This document shows positions 36,534 to 48,086 of a stretch of DNA of 64,000 nt, one piece after another; position 1 is the stretch's first letter, and the number at the start of each line of letters is the position of its first letter. The stretch is from Cymodocea nodosa. Its lineage: Eukaryota > Streptophyta > Magnoliopsida > Alismatales > Cymodoceaceae. The DNA lies in NCBI GenBank assembly GCA_036874045.1, contig CM072340.1, positions 9,811,001 through 9,875,000 on the forward strand, read 5' to 3'. Under the pieces are notes generated by a model. The model ran no database searches. It was not told the origin of the DNA and was given only the letters and a program-made list of their open reading frames with translations. The translations under genes and the position numbers were made by a program.

Positions 36534-38878
36534 TTAAGAAAAACTTTTTCTTGGTACCCAATGTTGTTGAGGACCAAGTTCATTAAACGCATATTTCTTC
36601 TTTTTGTTTAAAAATAGTTTAACATTATCATTTACATTCTTATTAGTTGTAAGTACTATAGACTTATTTTTAACATCATAATTACTTATAGCATTATTGC
36701 TCTTACAATCATTCTTTTTGTTTTCAGATGTAGTATAACTAAGACCAAACCGATTTTTATCAGATGTTAATTTATTTTGGTCATGCTCATACATTTCAGT
36801 AAGTTCATACCAAGATTTTGTACTAGTATTAACATTTTCCATACATACAAAATATTTTTTTGCACAAGAATTTTCAGATTTATCACATGCAGAATGAGTA
36901 ATTGGTTTTGAATTGCATGCTTGGGTTTCTGAATTATTAGTTTACTACAATTGTCTGAAATTTTAGAAATATTAGAAACTAAATTTCTAAAACAAGAAAC
37001 AAGATTTTTAGAAACATTAATGGGTTTCTGAATTATCAGTTTACTATAATTGTTTGAAATTTTAGAAACATTAGAAACTAAATTTCTAAAACAAGAAACA
37101 AGATTTTTAGAAACATTAATAGTCATATTAGAAGTACATTTAGACAAATCACATTGATTGATATTATTACTACATGATTCATCCCTTGAAGTACCTACTT
37201 CTACATATTTATTACCTTGTTTCATGATAAAAGGAATTTTAGTCTTAGATTTACTTGAACTACAACTAATAAATCCTTTATTGGCTTGAGATTCAAGATA
37301 TTCAGGATAATTAAATCCTAAGCCAAATTTATATGACACCGCAGGGGTACTAGTTAGTTTGTCTAACTTAGTTTGACCTAAATTCCATTTCTCAATGGTA
37401 GAATTTAAACCTAGCTCTCTCAATTTTAATTTATCAATCCCTAATTCAAGTTCATTTATATTTTTTCTCAAGATTTCATTTTTAGATTCTATCTTTAATT
37501 TTTCAGCATTTATATTCTGTATTTGTTCATGCAAGATACATTCATTAAAACTAAATTTATGCAAATCTCTAGCATGATTTTCATTATCACATTTAAACTT
37601 TTCTAAAGTAGTAGATAGGAAACAATTTTCTTCTTCCATAGTGGACAAAGAGTTTCTGATATTCTTATTTTCCAGTTTACAAACTTTAAGTTTTTGTAAT
37701 AATGCATGATAAACACATAATAATTCATCAAAGTTAAAATTGGAATAACTTTGAAGATCAGATATTACCTCAGACTCATTTGCCATGAAGCACACATGAG
37801 CAACATCTTCTAACTCTTGTTCTCCTTCTGAATGTGAAGATTTTGATGATAATTCCTTAGATTCAGACTCTTCAAACGTGTCATCCCAAGTGACCTTCAA
37901 AGTCTTTTTCTTCTAAAACTTTTTATGAGTTTTTTGAGCTATCTTCTTCTAATTTGTCATACTATGCTTTTCATTTTTCCTTATAGGACAATCTGAAGAA
38001 AGATGTCCAGGTTTCTTATAGTTGTAACATACATACATTCTAGATGAAGAATTCTTGTCATTTAGTGACTTTGATGTTGAGGGTTTGTCATCTTTATTCC
38101 TTTGCTGTTTCCTAGCTTTCCATACTTTCTTGAATTTCCTAGTCAGCAAAATCAAATCCTCGTTAGAATTAGTAGATATATCAGAATCTAAATTAATTTC
38201 GAAGGCTATTTCTTTCTTCACTTTTAGTTTGTTTTGACTTAGTGATTCATTTAATTTAACTTCATAAGTAGTTAAGTTACCTATAAGTTCATTCATGGTA
38301 TAAACATTTAAATCTCATGATTTCTCAATTGATGTTACTTTCTGAGACCATTTAGAACTTGGGGATCTGAGAATTTTCCTCACCAAGTCCTTCTGTTCAA
38401 AATTCTTTCCTAAGCATTTTAAAGAGTTTATGATATCAAGAAATCTGGAAAACATCTCAAAAATACTTTCATCTTCATGCATCTTAAAGACTTCATACTT
38501 GTAAATCAACATGTTTATTTTAGTTTCTTTAACTTGAGAAGTACCTTCATGTGAAACTTCTAATGCATGCCACACCTCATAAGCAGATTTATATGCCGAC
38601 ACTTTACTGAATTGTTCATAACTCAATGTACAAAATAAAATATTTAAGCCCTTAGCATTCAAAGTTTCATTTTCTTTTTTAGTAATTGTCCAAGTATTAT
38701 AAGGGATAGTAAACATAGTATATGGTTTAGAAATCATAAACCATAATTTATGATCTATACTTTGAAGAAAGACTGTCATCTTGTATTTCCAATATTCAAA
38801 CTGTATTCCATTGAATAAAGGAGGATGATTAAGATTTTGACCTTCATATAAAGAAAAATTACCATTTCCAGTAGCCAT
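36534..38878 (-). pseudogene. Sirevirus C gag, disrupted, with a 99 bp tandem duplication
   Basis: ATG at 38878, 187 open codons (FSLYEGQNLNHPPLFNG), then Arg-to-stop at about 38315. The zinc knuckle at about 38005-38045 reads CYNYKKPGHLSSDC, so the second Cys is Tyr. The coiled-coil half is open from 37900 to 36767 (377 codons). It includes a direct repeat of 99 bp, 36923-37021 and 37022-37120, that doubles about 33 residues around NVSKNLVSCFRNLVSN in frame. A frameshift near 36840 follows. Confidence 0.87.
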
Positions 38879-39048
38879 ATTACCTTAGATTTTTCAACCT
38901 ATTTGATTTTAAACAGTTTAAAACTTTAAAACACCTTAAGCCTTAAATCAAGAGGGTTATTAATTTCTATTTAAAAACAAGGAAGGCAGAATAAGCAATG
39001 ATATTAAATAAGTTGGTATCGATTTTTATATCAAAGATTATTAACAAA

Positions 39049-39060
39049 GCTTTGATACCA
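39049..39060 (-). other. Primer binding site of Sirevirus C
   Basis: Sense TGGTATCAAAGC, one change from TGGTATCAGAGC, two bases inside the LTR end. Confidence 0.82.
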
Positions 39061-39062
39061 CT

Positions 39063-40708
39063 TGTAGGATCGTATGGTTAGACAAGAGGGCGTGTGAATT
39101 ATGTTTTTCAACATTTTCGTTTATAATTGAAACTTCAATAATTAAAAACAAGTCGAGACATTGTTTCATAAAATCATTTTTATTCAAGGTTTCAATTACA
39201 ATATAGAATTCAATTCTCCTTAGAAATTGTAGATGCAATTATATCTCGATACCATGTACCATCTAAACAATTTCATAACTACAAACAGAGAAAACTAATT
39301 TGCGGAATTTAAAACATTTCTCCCTATTTGAGATCTTTCTTCTTCTTTTTCTTTTTCTTCTTCAACAATTCTTCAGTGACGAATATATAGTCTTTCTCTA
39401 CTTCACTGAATTTGCTTTCTCTTGATACTTCAAATCTTCATGACATAAATCTGACCTTTTTATGCTTCACTAAACTTTCTTCCACCTGATACTTCAAGTC
39501 TTCAGTGACATAAATCTTACCTTTTTATGCTTCACTGAACTTTCTTCCACCTGAGAGCTTTTCCCCGAAGAGGTGTTTTTGATCCCTGAAAAGATTTTTC
39601 TTTTGGTGTATAGGGATAGTTTCATCCCTGAAAAGAATTTTGTTTGATGTGCAAGGATAGTTTGATCAATGAGAATTCTATGCCTTTTATACTGTATCTT
39701 CATTTCATGCATATCCTCCACATTTAATCACTACGAATTTTCCACTTCTTCACGTCTTTCCTTTTTCCTTCATCGAAATACACACGTTCTGACCCATGTT
39801 TACATTTCGAATTTTGTTTAATCATCAGTCCTATATCTCTAAAGAATTTCCTACAAAATAAACTTTCTTGTCTAAAATTTTTCATTAGTGTAATAAGTAG
39901 TCATTACTTTAATGTTAACTAAACGAGTAACACAAGTATATATATAACTTAACGTTTCTAACTTAACGAGTTCCTCATGTGCCAATTCACGTGGCAAGTA
40001 TTGTAGCTAACTCAACGAACTAAGTCTATGGTGTTACACTAACTCAACGAACCATCTCCGTGGTGTTACAATAACTCAACGAACTAGTAATAAACAAATG
40101 TTTTTATAATAAGAATTTTACCACGTGTAAAAATAACAACTTAAGTTTATAACGCTAACCTAACGTGTTGCCTTAGTGTTCAATATAGCAACTCAACGTG
40201 TTTAGTTATGTTAACTTAATGAGTTAAACATGTGCACCTCACGTGATACAATATAACATTCGTATCTTATAATTTCGCCACATGTATAACACTAACTTAA
40301 CGAGTTCGTCTCTTCTTTTACTCACTAACTTAAGGAGTTCTCACATGACCTATTTTAACCTTTAAGCCTCTAACTTAACGAGTTCTCACGTGACCTCTAT
40401 ACAAATAACACTCTAACTTAACGAGTTGTCTAAACGTGCACTGTTCATGATACATAAAATATAACTTTAAAATATATCATACTTTTCAATAAAAAAACAC
40501 GTTAACTTAACATTTAGTTAAATGAGAAATTAATGCAATGAAATGACTAATTATTAACTTAGTATAATTTCAGATCCAATACAGTATTTATATTAGTAAA
40601 ATTTTTCTGTATTAATTGATGATTTTAATTTCTTTTCACAAGCAATACTAATTGAGCAAATACGATTATTTTCATTTAGCACACATCATCAAAACAAAAT
40701 ACTCAATA
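39063..40708 (-). repeat. Sirevirus C 5' LTR (1646 bp)
   Basis: Sense start at 40708 (TATTGAG, G changed to A) to CCTACA at 39063. Shares with the C 3' LTR the absence of the CCGAAA module and the order of repeats; it has one fewer 60-65 bp unit. TATA complement 39683-39691. Confidence 0.88.
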
Positions 40709-40713
40709 GGAGG
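40709..40713. other. Right target-site copy GGAGG of Sirevirus C
   Basis: Identical to 25084-25088; followed by AATAGATAACTG, the continuation of the D env end and tail. Confidence 0.9.
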
Positions 40714-41261
40714 AATAGATAACTGTTTGTTTGCTTGTATCTAAATACAAAATGTAATGTTTGTATTTATTGTTTGATTCATTGAACAATACATTTTTCT
40801 ATAAATGGTTCAATTCTTATTTATGTTTACAGAAAGTTTCGTTGTAAATATATCTCTTGGTTTATATACTATGTAATTATCTTTTTGATTAATGACAAAA
40901 AGGGGGAGAAATGTTAAACGTTATAAATTCAAAAGAAGAAGATGATTATGATATTAATTGCATATTTTATAAAGGGAGATGATATTTAAGTGGTTATTGT
41001 AATCTAACAGATAAAAATGTAATCTGAAAGATATTTATATGGTTATTAAAATCTGAAAGATACTTATGTAATTATTGACATTTGAAGGTTTTATCTCTGA
41101 GAGATGAAATTTACACAAACGATAGAAATAAGCTTAAGTGAACTTAAGTCAACAAACGTGTTTGTTGAATTAAAAGTTAATCCAATGAAGGTTCTTTGTT
41201 GAGTTAAATATATTTCTTAATTGATTTAATATGGTTTTGTCATCATCAAAAAAGGGGAGAT
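40714..41261 (+). other. Sirevirus D 3' tail with two polypurine tracts
   Basis: Non-coding tail after the env ORF. Two tracts, AAAAAGGGGGAGA at about 40897-40909 and AAAAAAGGGGAGA at 41248-41260; the second touches the 3' LTR. The same tail is at 58170-58675 (I) and, as complement, 26807-27348 (C) and 63538-64000 (H). Confidence 0.82.
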
Positions 41262-42822
41262 TGTTGAGTATTTTGTTTTGATGATGTGTGCTAAATGAAA
41301 ATAATCATATTTGCTCAATTACTATTGCTTGTGAAAAGAAATTAAAATCATCAATTAATACAGAAAAAACTTACTAATATAAATGCTTGTCTCTATTGGA
41401 TCTGAAATTATACTAAGTTAATAACTAGTCATTTCGTTGCATTAATTTCTCATTTAACTAAACGTTAAGTTAACATGTGTTTTTATTGAAAAGTATGATA
41501 TATTTTAAAGTTATATTTTATGTATCATGTACAGTGCACGTTTAGACAACTCGTTAAGTTAGAGTGTTATTTGTATAGAGGTCACGTGAGAACTCGTTAA
41601 GTTAGAGGCTTAATGGTTAAAATAGGTCACGTGAGAACTCGTTAAGTTAGTGAGTAAAAGAAGAGACGAACTCGTTAAGTTAGTGTTATACACATGGTGA
41701 AATTATAAGTTATGAATGTTATATTGTATCACGTGAGGTGCACATGTTTAACTCATTAAGTTAACATAACTAAACGTGTTGAGTTGCTATATTGAACACT
41801 AAGGCAATGTGTTAGGCTAACATTATAAAAACTTAAGTTATTATTTTTGCACATGGTAAAATTCTTATTATAAAAATATTTGTTTATTACTGGTTCGTTG
41901 AGTTATCTATAACACAACGAAGATGGTTCGTTAAGTTATCGTAACACCATGGAGATGGTTCATTGAGTTAGTGTAACACCACGAACTTAGTTCGTTGAGT
42001 TAGCTACAGTACTTGTCACGTGAGTTGGCAGATGAGGAGCTCGTTAAGTTAGAAACGTTAAGTAATATATCTACTTGTGTTACTCGTTTAGTTAACATTA
42101 AAGTAACAACTTCTTATTACACTTTATGAAAGATTTTGGATGAGAAAATTTATTTTGCAGGAAATTTTTTAGAGATCTAAGATTAATGATTAAAGAAAAT
42201 TCAAAATGTAAACGTGGGTCAGAATATGTGTATTTCGATGAAGGAAAAAGAAAAGACGTGAAGAAGTGCAAGACTGATAGTGATTAAATGTGGAGGATAT
42301 GCATGAAATGAAGATACTGTATAAAAGGCATAGAATTCTTGTTGATCAGTTATCCCTGCACACCAAACGAAAAATCTTTTCAAGGATCAAAAACACCTCT
42401 TTGGGGAAAAGCTCTCACATGGAAGAAAATTTAGTGAAGTAGGAAAGGTCAGATTTATGTCACTGAAGATTTGAAGTATTAGAAGAAAGTAAATTCGATG
42501 AAGTAGAGAAAGACTAGATATTCATCACTGAAGTATTGCTGAAGAAGAAAGATCTCAAACAGGGAGAAATGTTTTAAATTCCGTAAATTAGTTTTCTCTA
42601 TTTGTAGTTATGAAATTGTATAGATGAAACATGGTATCAATATATAATTGCATCTACAATTTTTGAGGAGAATGGAATTGTATATTGTAATTGAAACCTT
42701 GAATAAAAATGATTTTATGAAAATAGTGTCTCGACTTGTTTTTGAGTTTTGAAGTTTCAATTATAATCGAAAATGTTAAAAAACACAATTCACCCCCTCT
42801 TATGTAGCCATACGATCCTACA
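41262..42822 (+). repeat. Sirevirus D 3' LTR (1561 bp)
   Basis: TGTTGAG...CCTACA. The upstream half (41545-42065) holds at least ten GTTRAGTTA motifs and four CACGTG sites. TATA box 42320-42328, one post-TATA hairpin unit whose two arms (ATCCCTG and CAAGGAT) come from different unit types, AATAAA near 42710. Lacks the CCGAAA module. Confidence 0.9.
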
Positions 42823-42827
42823 CTTAC

Positions 42828-43169
42828 CAAAAGTCCACTTAAGTCGTATATTAAGGTTTCAACACGTGTACTCTAGTAAATAATAAAATATTCTTTAAGC
42901 GTTTAAAACATAACTGTCCGGTACATGCAATATAACTCTCCGAAATAATAGAAAATTCGGAGACTTAGGAATTAAAAAGCCTGTAATTCACTGATAGTTT
43001 AAAAATGTTCTTAATTAACGTTAATTCCTTGAAATTATGTAGATTCTTTCATTAAAGTGTATAATAGTGCAATTATAACATAATGACTTAATTCTCATAT
43101 GATAAGCTAAATATTATGCAATTAACCATCATTTAATTGTTACTATTATGCACTTTTTCGTTCTGAACA
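42828..43169 (-). mobile_element. Athila-type gypsy F, 3' LTR, 5' part
   Basis: Continues the LTR broken at 11939. Sense start TGTTCAGAACG at 43169 matches TGTTTAGAATG at 46112. Aligned by eye to 46112-46465 over its whole length with scattered changes. Total LTR length without D is about 1.9 kb. Confidence 0.85.
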
Positions 43170-43192
43170 CTTCTCCCATATTTAAATTTTGC
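43170..43192 (-). other. Polypurine tract of Athila element F
   Basis: In sense the last bases before the LTR are GCAAAATTTAAATATGGGAG, preceded by GGGACTAG. This arrangement is typical of the region before the 3' LTR of Athila/Tat gypsy elements, and fixes F as minus-strand. Confidence 0.72.
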
Positions 43193-43279
43193 TAGTCCCT
43201 TAGCAAACTACTAAGATTTAACTAGTTGGTCTTTCTAAAGTGCTAGAACTAATTCTTCATTTTTTCTTCAAAATACATA

Positions 43280-44310
43280 GATTAGATTAATGTAAAGATA
43301 TTCTATATTAATTCAATAATCTATTTTAACATTGTTTTCTCCTCTTCATCCTGTAAATATATTTAAAACATATGTAAATTACATACAAAATATACTAGCA
43401 TCGTATAAGTGGTAATTATATTATCATTTTTTTCTTTTTTCAAATATCTGTTATCCTAAGTTTTCCAATATGATTTCCAGAATAAATTTCAACTACATAC
43501 GAATCAAAACACAATTCAACTCAATATGATTAAAACAAGAAGAATAATGAATTGTATCTCAAATAAACAACTTCAAAAGTCTAATCTAGATTTATACTTC
43601 AGTAATCTTAGATAACAGAAAATATACTCAATTCAAAAGATATCTATATTTCATAAAACACTTTTATCTTTTCAGAACAATATATGCATATTTGTACTTT
43701 AAAAGTTAATTTGAAAAGCTTGAATATACAAGAGCTTTCTAGTGTACCCATGTATTAAGCTTTCAGTCAACAATCCCAGATCTGATCAAGATCTTAGGTT
43801 GTTAGATTTAAAGAGTCCTTTTTTAGGTTAACAATACTTACATACCTATCTGCTCAAGTACAAAAGGCTTGTGATCAAACAAATCAATAAATTCTCAAAG
43901 TTTTTCTCTTTTTCCTTTTCAACACAGTATATATACGTATTTCATTAATACAGATGTAATAAAACACACAAATCTCATATAATTTTGCTTCTATAATTTA
44001 CTGAAAACATGAATCCATATCAATAAGCTCATACTTTTTTTGTAGTTTAATAAGATTTACACATAAATCATTCTACAAGTTTAATCAATCGAATTAAATG
44101 TATTCTTGATCATATGTATTTCATTTAATCCAAAAATCAACATTTCAGCTCTTTCAGGATTTAGATCATTTACTAAGTTTTAGTTAAGCATTCTAATTTC
44201 CTTTTTTTAAATCGTGAAACTGTTAAACTCATAAAATTCAGCAAAAACATAAGATACTATATCTAGATTTGTATTAATAGTAAAATTTTGTAGCATCTTA
44301 TTTAAGATTC
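43280..44310 (-). mobile_element. Divergent Sirevirus spacer relic
   Basis: Matches, in order but with many changes, the minus-strand Sirevirus pol-env spacer: the decayed polypurine complement near 43335, the stretch around CAATCCCAGATCTGATCAAG (43769-43788), and the part next to pol up to about 44310. No LTR or coding part accompanies it. More diverged than the other copies, so probably older or from another subfamily. Confidence 0.7.
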
Positions 44311-45223
44311 TAAATATATAGCATTCAAGTAGTTACAGTTCTTAAAAATTTTACAGTCTCCATTATCAGATAGTTACAGGAATTTTCGGTTAGTTACAAC
44401 AAATTCATACAAAATTTTCAATTTCCATAGAATTTTGTAGCACCATCCTAGTCTTCTAATTAACAAAATTACTTGGATTTTAATATAATTACCTCCCCTC
44501 CATACCTACATTTTGCATTGTCCTCAATGTAAAAGATTTTACAATAAGTATAGTAAATGTTAGCAGGCACGAATATTGTTTCATTGACTTAGTACCTAAC
44601 TCAACGAACTTAATTTGTTGAGTTAATGAATAACTCCACGAACTATTTTTGAATATAAATTTAGGATAAGTAATTAATTACAGACCTTATTCTTTTGTAT
44701 GTCCTTCAATATCTTTCGACTTTTGATTTTGAAAGTTTTTCATTCACACATAAAAGTAGAGTATATAACAAAATAACATTTTAACTACAAAACATAAATT
44801 GTTAAATTAGTGCCTTGTGTGGAACCTAGGCTCCTATGCCTTTGGTGGCTCACAAGCGAGCTAGTTGGTTTCCTAGAACAGATACCAACAAACTAGATTG
44901 ATATTTTATTTTTCTTCTCTTTTTTTTTCTATAAAATAAAGTGAAAACTAAATTTTTTTCTTTTTTTCTAAAAAATAAATGCAGAGTACACAACATTAAA
45001 AGTACAAAATCACAGTTTAAGAACATGATTGAAAAGTAGTGACAAATGAAATAAATGTGTTAGTCCAAACAAACTTTTTAGGCATAATTCTTCTTTCTAT
45101 TAATTTTATTTTAATGCAGTCCGCTCTCCTTTTTAACTTATAAATTTGCAGTATGTTATCAATACTAAATATAAGTGTGTTACCATTAATGAATTGAAAT
45201 GCAGAAAGGGATTCTCTTCTGCT
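44311..45223. other. Non-coding stretch with a gypsy polypurine-like block
   Basis: No gene seen. Near 44490-44530 the complement reads TTGAGGACAATGCAAAATGT followed by GGAGGGGAGG, which resembles the tail and polypurine tract of Tat/Athila gypsy elements in minus orientation. Around 44600-44645 are CTCAACGAAC/GTTGAGTTA motifs like those in the LTRs. 44915-44970 is T-rich. Confidence 0.45.
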
Positions 45224-46111
45224 CTAAGATAATGTAGTTGTTTCTATTTCTACACATATTTCAATATATTCTTCTTCCCACTTCCATTCATTTAGGTCTT
45301 TCATAATCCATATTTGAAATTTCATCAATTCATCCCACCATCTTATCAAACATGAAGTAGGATCATCATGTTCATTATACCACATTCCTAATTGAATTTT
45401 ATCATATTCTACAAATGGTGGTTTAGCTATATCACTAGGTATAAACAATATTTCTATAAAGTCATCATCGTAACTATCTATATTTACTATGTATAAATCA
45501 GATCTAAATGCAACTAACATATCTGTGACTAGATATATATATCCATCGAGTATGATATGTATGTTGTTAATTAATGCTTTCTGTCCAAGATATATCATAG
45601 TATTTTTAGTCCAAGATTTATTTAGAAAATTATACACACTTAAACATAAATCTTCATCCCAATTTTTAGTTGATCTCTAGTAATACAATTTTTCAGGAAT
45701 GGTCAAATTTTTATTAGAAAATGTTAAAGTTGACCCACAATTTTTAGTTGGTACTTCAAATCTATCAGGCCTTCCTATATTCCATTTTTCTCTAGTGATA
45801 AATTTTCTAATCAAAATCTCAGGTAACAGAATTGCATACCTTGGTTTGGTTCTGTAAATAATTAATCATTCATCTATCTCTATAATATGATCTATTCCTT
45901 CTAATGTATTGGGTGGAATTCCAACAATTTCTTCCAAATTCAGATATTCATAGCTGATTGAACTATGATTAAATAACTTCCATAAAAATCTATCTCTAAT
46001 ATTAGTCATTTTTGCAGCCTGTAGTCCATGAAAATATTTTTCTCTAACACATTCTTTAATTTCTTTTGACACACAACACAATCTACATAGATCTTTAGCT
46101 AATAAGTTACT
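45224..46111 (-). pseudogene. F-box-associated protein gene relic, 5' end cut by an Athila LTR
   Basis: One minus-strand frame runs from 46111 to the stop at 45224 with only two internal stops (45866-45868 and near 45675) and no frameshift. It opens with LLAKDLCRLCCVSKEIK, which fits the second half of an F-box (the L-RLxCVSK part). Later parts fit an F-box-associated (FBA) domain: LCLSVYNFLNKSWTK, DGYIYLV, SDLYIVNIDSYDDDFIEILF and FQIWIMKDLNEWKWEEEYIEI. F-box/FBA proteins are substrate receptors of SCF ubiquitin ligases. The F-box start is missing because the LTR begins at 46112. It could be a host gene hit by the element or a gene copy carried by one. Assignment rests on motif reading. Confidence 0.6.
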
Positions 46112-48086
46112 TGTTTAGAATGAAAAAGTGCATAATATTAACGTTTAAATGATGGTTAATTGCATAATATTTAGCTTATCATATGAGAATTAAGCCATTA
46201 TGTTATAATTGCACTGTTATAAGCTTTAATGAAAGAATCTGCATAATTCCAGGGAATTAATGTTAATTTAGTACATTTCTGAACTGTCGGTAAATTGCAG
46301 GCTGTGAAATTCTTAAGTATCTGAATTTTCTGTTATTTTGGAGAGTTATTTTTAAATTACCGAATAGTTATGTTTTAAAAGAATATTTTATTATTTCCTG
46401 AAGTACACATGTTGAAACCATAATGCATGACTTAAGTAGATTTTTGGAAGGCTATCTGTAACTATCCGAAATGCATCTAAGCATCAGATAGTTAAGTTCG
46501 TAAGTGTCCAAAATATTTGAACTTGTTAAGATAGAATTATGCACATGTTGAATTTAAATGCTTTAGTATATCACGTGAGATGCACATGTTTAACTTGTTA
46601 AGTTAGCATAACTGTACGCATTGAGTTACATGAATACACACTAAGGTAACGCGTTATGTTAGCGGCTTATTTTTTTATTGCACGTGTTTTATAGTTAAAT
46701 CAACGAAGCAAGTCCGTTGAGTTATCTGTAACTCTACAGACCATTTATTTTCTAATATGCCACTATAGCAGTTGCAGAAATAGGATAGTTGGAAGAAAAA
46801 AACCACGATCACACGTATCATGTAGGAATTCACTTGTCGAAGGGAGAAGAAATCATCGTCGTTGATATGAATGAAGGAAATCCAACCAACCATTCAAGCA
46901 GAAGTAGTTACCACTAAAGAAATATAAAAGAAAAGAAGAAAAAGAAGGTGTGGTCGATGGGTGTGGCTATTGTGTGCAGAGGAGGATCACCGAGCTTTCT
47001 GCAGGCAACGTTGATAATTCTCTGAAGTACCACACCAACCATCATCACCACCACCATAATCACCAACCATCGAAGGTCTGTGAGGATACTTTCCTGATGT
47101 CGAGTTGATTCCGAGCCAAACACAATGCCTAACAACCATTGTGAGGAGTGATCATGTCGCGGGAAAGGAAGCCATTTTCACCAAGCACCAACTCATATCT
47201 CAGGAGATCATAAAGCTTCTAGCCTTAGCTTCGGGTTGATGCCTGTATGCTGAAGAGGAGATCATTTTGCAATTCTAGACTTACGATTCTATAGGGAGAG
47301 GAGACAGAATTGTAAGTGGTTTAATTTTTAGTGTTGTAATCGCGTCGCATGTAGTGACAGAAGTATTTACTGTCGACTGAGATTACTTTACATTTCACCT
47401 TTCGCCCATTTCCATGCTCATATCAAAACAAAAATACCAAAAACAACTTATCTGTGTTTATATTTTGTATTTGAGTGTTGTATTGTTTGTTTTGTATCGT
47501 GATTAATGTTATCTTTGTTAGTGTTGTGATTGTTTTATGTTTGTTTTAGTTTTACAGTTTACTAAAATTGGTTCGTTCAAAAGACTTAAAGATTTTAATG
47601 ATTATTGTTTGAATTATCTGAATGTTAGTATTGCCTAATGATAAATCCAGTGTTTACTAACATTAAAGAGCTTAATTGATGTTATTTACAATCTGAGGAA
47701 CCGCCCAATGGTTGGCCAAATTCCTCTATAAATAGTAGTATTAAATAGGAAAGGCAGGCTCGTGAAGTTAACTTAAGTCCACGAGGTTAGTCCGTTGAGT
47801 TAGCCATAACTCAACGAACTTAGTCTATTGAGTTAACTGTAACTCAACAAAGAGCTTATTGAATATATAAATTTGATTGTTAAAAATGGAACAGTTCGCA
47901 ATTCTTAAGTAATTCCCTATGGGATCGACCTATACTTGCACACTAATACAATAGACATTGTGCACTTGCTATTAAAATACAAATTGGAATTAATATCTAA
48001 TTTGTGTGAAAGGTTGTTTGTTTACTTCTACAAAGGAATAGGAATAAAGATAAATTAACTAAGTAAAAATAGAAGTTAACAAATCC
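46112..48086 (+). mobile_element. Athila-type gypsy G LTR (1975 bp)
   Basis: TGTTTAGAATG...AACAAATCCA, followed by a PBS-like site, so it is in 5' LTR position on the plus strand. It is inverted relative to F's LTR (10376-11939 + 42828-43169). TATA box TATAAATAG at 47727-47735. The stretch 46525-46690 is homologous to Sirevirus LTR sequence. Short ORFs inside it have no support. Confidence 0.82.

Larger units (their letters stand above)
25089..40708 (-). mobile_element. Sirevirus C, complete ends, with nested solo LTR K
   Basis: Both LTRs (25089-26806 and 39063-40708), PBS, gag, pol, spacer, env ORF, two polypurine tracts and a 5 bp TSD (GGAGG) are present. Without K (2630 bp including one TSD copy) it is about 13.0 kb. 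Coding regions are broken: integrase core deleted, env start ATG changed to ATA, several stops. It is the most complete Sirevirus structure in the window but not autonomous. Confidence 0.9.
11940..42822 (+). mobile_element. Sirevirus D with nested elements B, C and K
   Basis: The left end TGTTGAG starts at 11940 after CTTAC (11935-11939) and the right end CCTACA ends at 42822 before CTTAC (42823-42827): a perfect 5 bp target-site duplication. Removing D joins two halves of an Athila LTR that match the intact copy at 46112-48086, so the empty site is directly supported. D's own parts are a truncated 5' LTR (11940-12287), gag 5' half (12349-13271), env 3' half (23665-25083), tail (40714-41261) and 3' LTR (41262-42822). 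Its pol is missing. Elements B and C account for the rest. Confidence 0.88.

Noticed and set aside
41540..42070. Regularly recurring GTTAAGTTA words as a CRISPR-like array
   Set aside because: Spacing and flanks are irregular, the motif is about 9-13 bp, and the array is part of an LTR repeated in many copies of plant retrotransposons.
46675..47135. Two short minus-strand ORFs as secreted peptides
   Set aside because: Both lie inside the Athila LTR and are not conserved in the sister LTR at 10376-11939.
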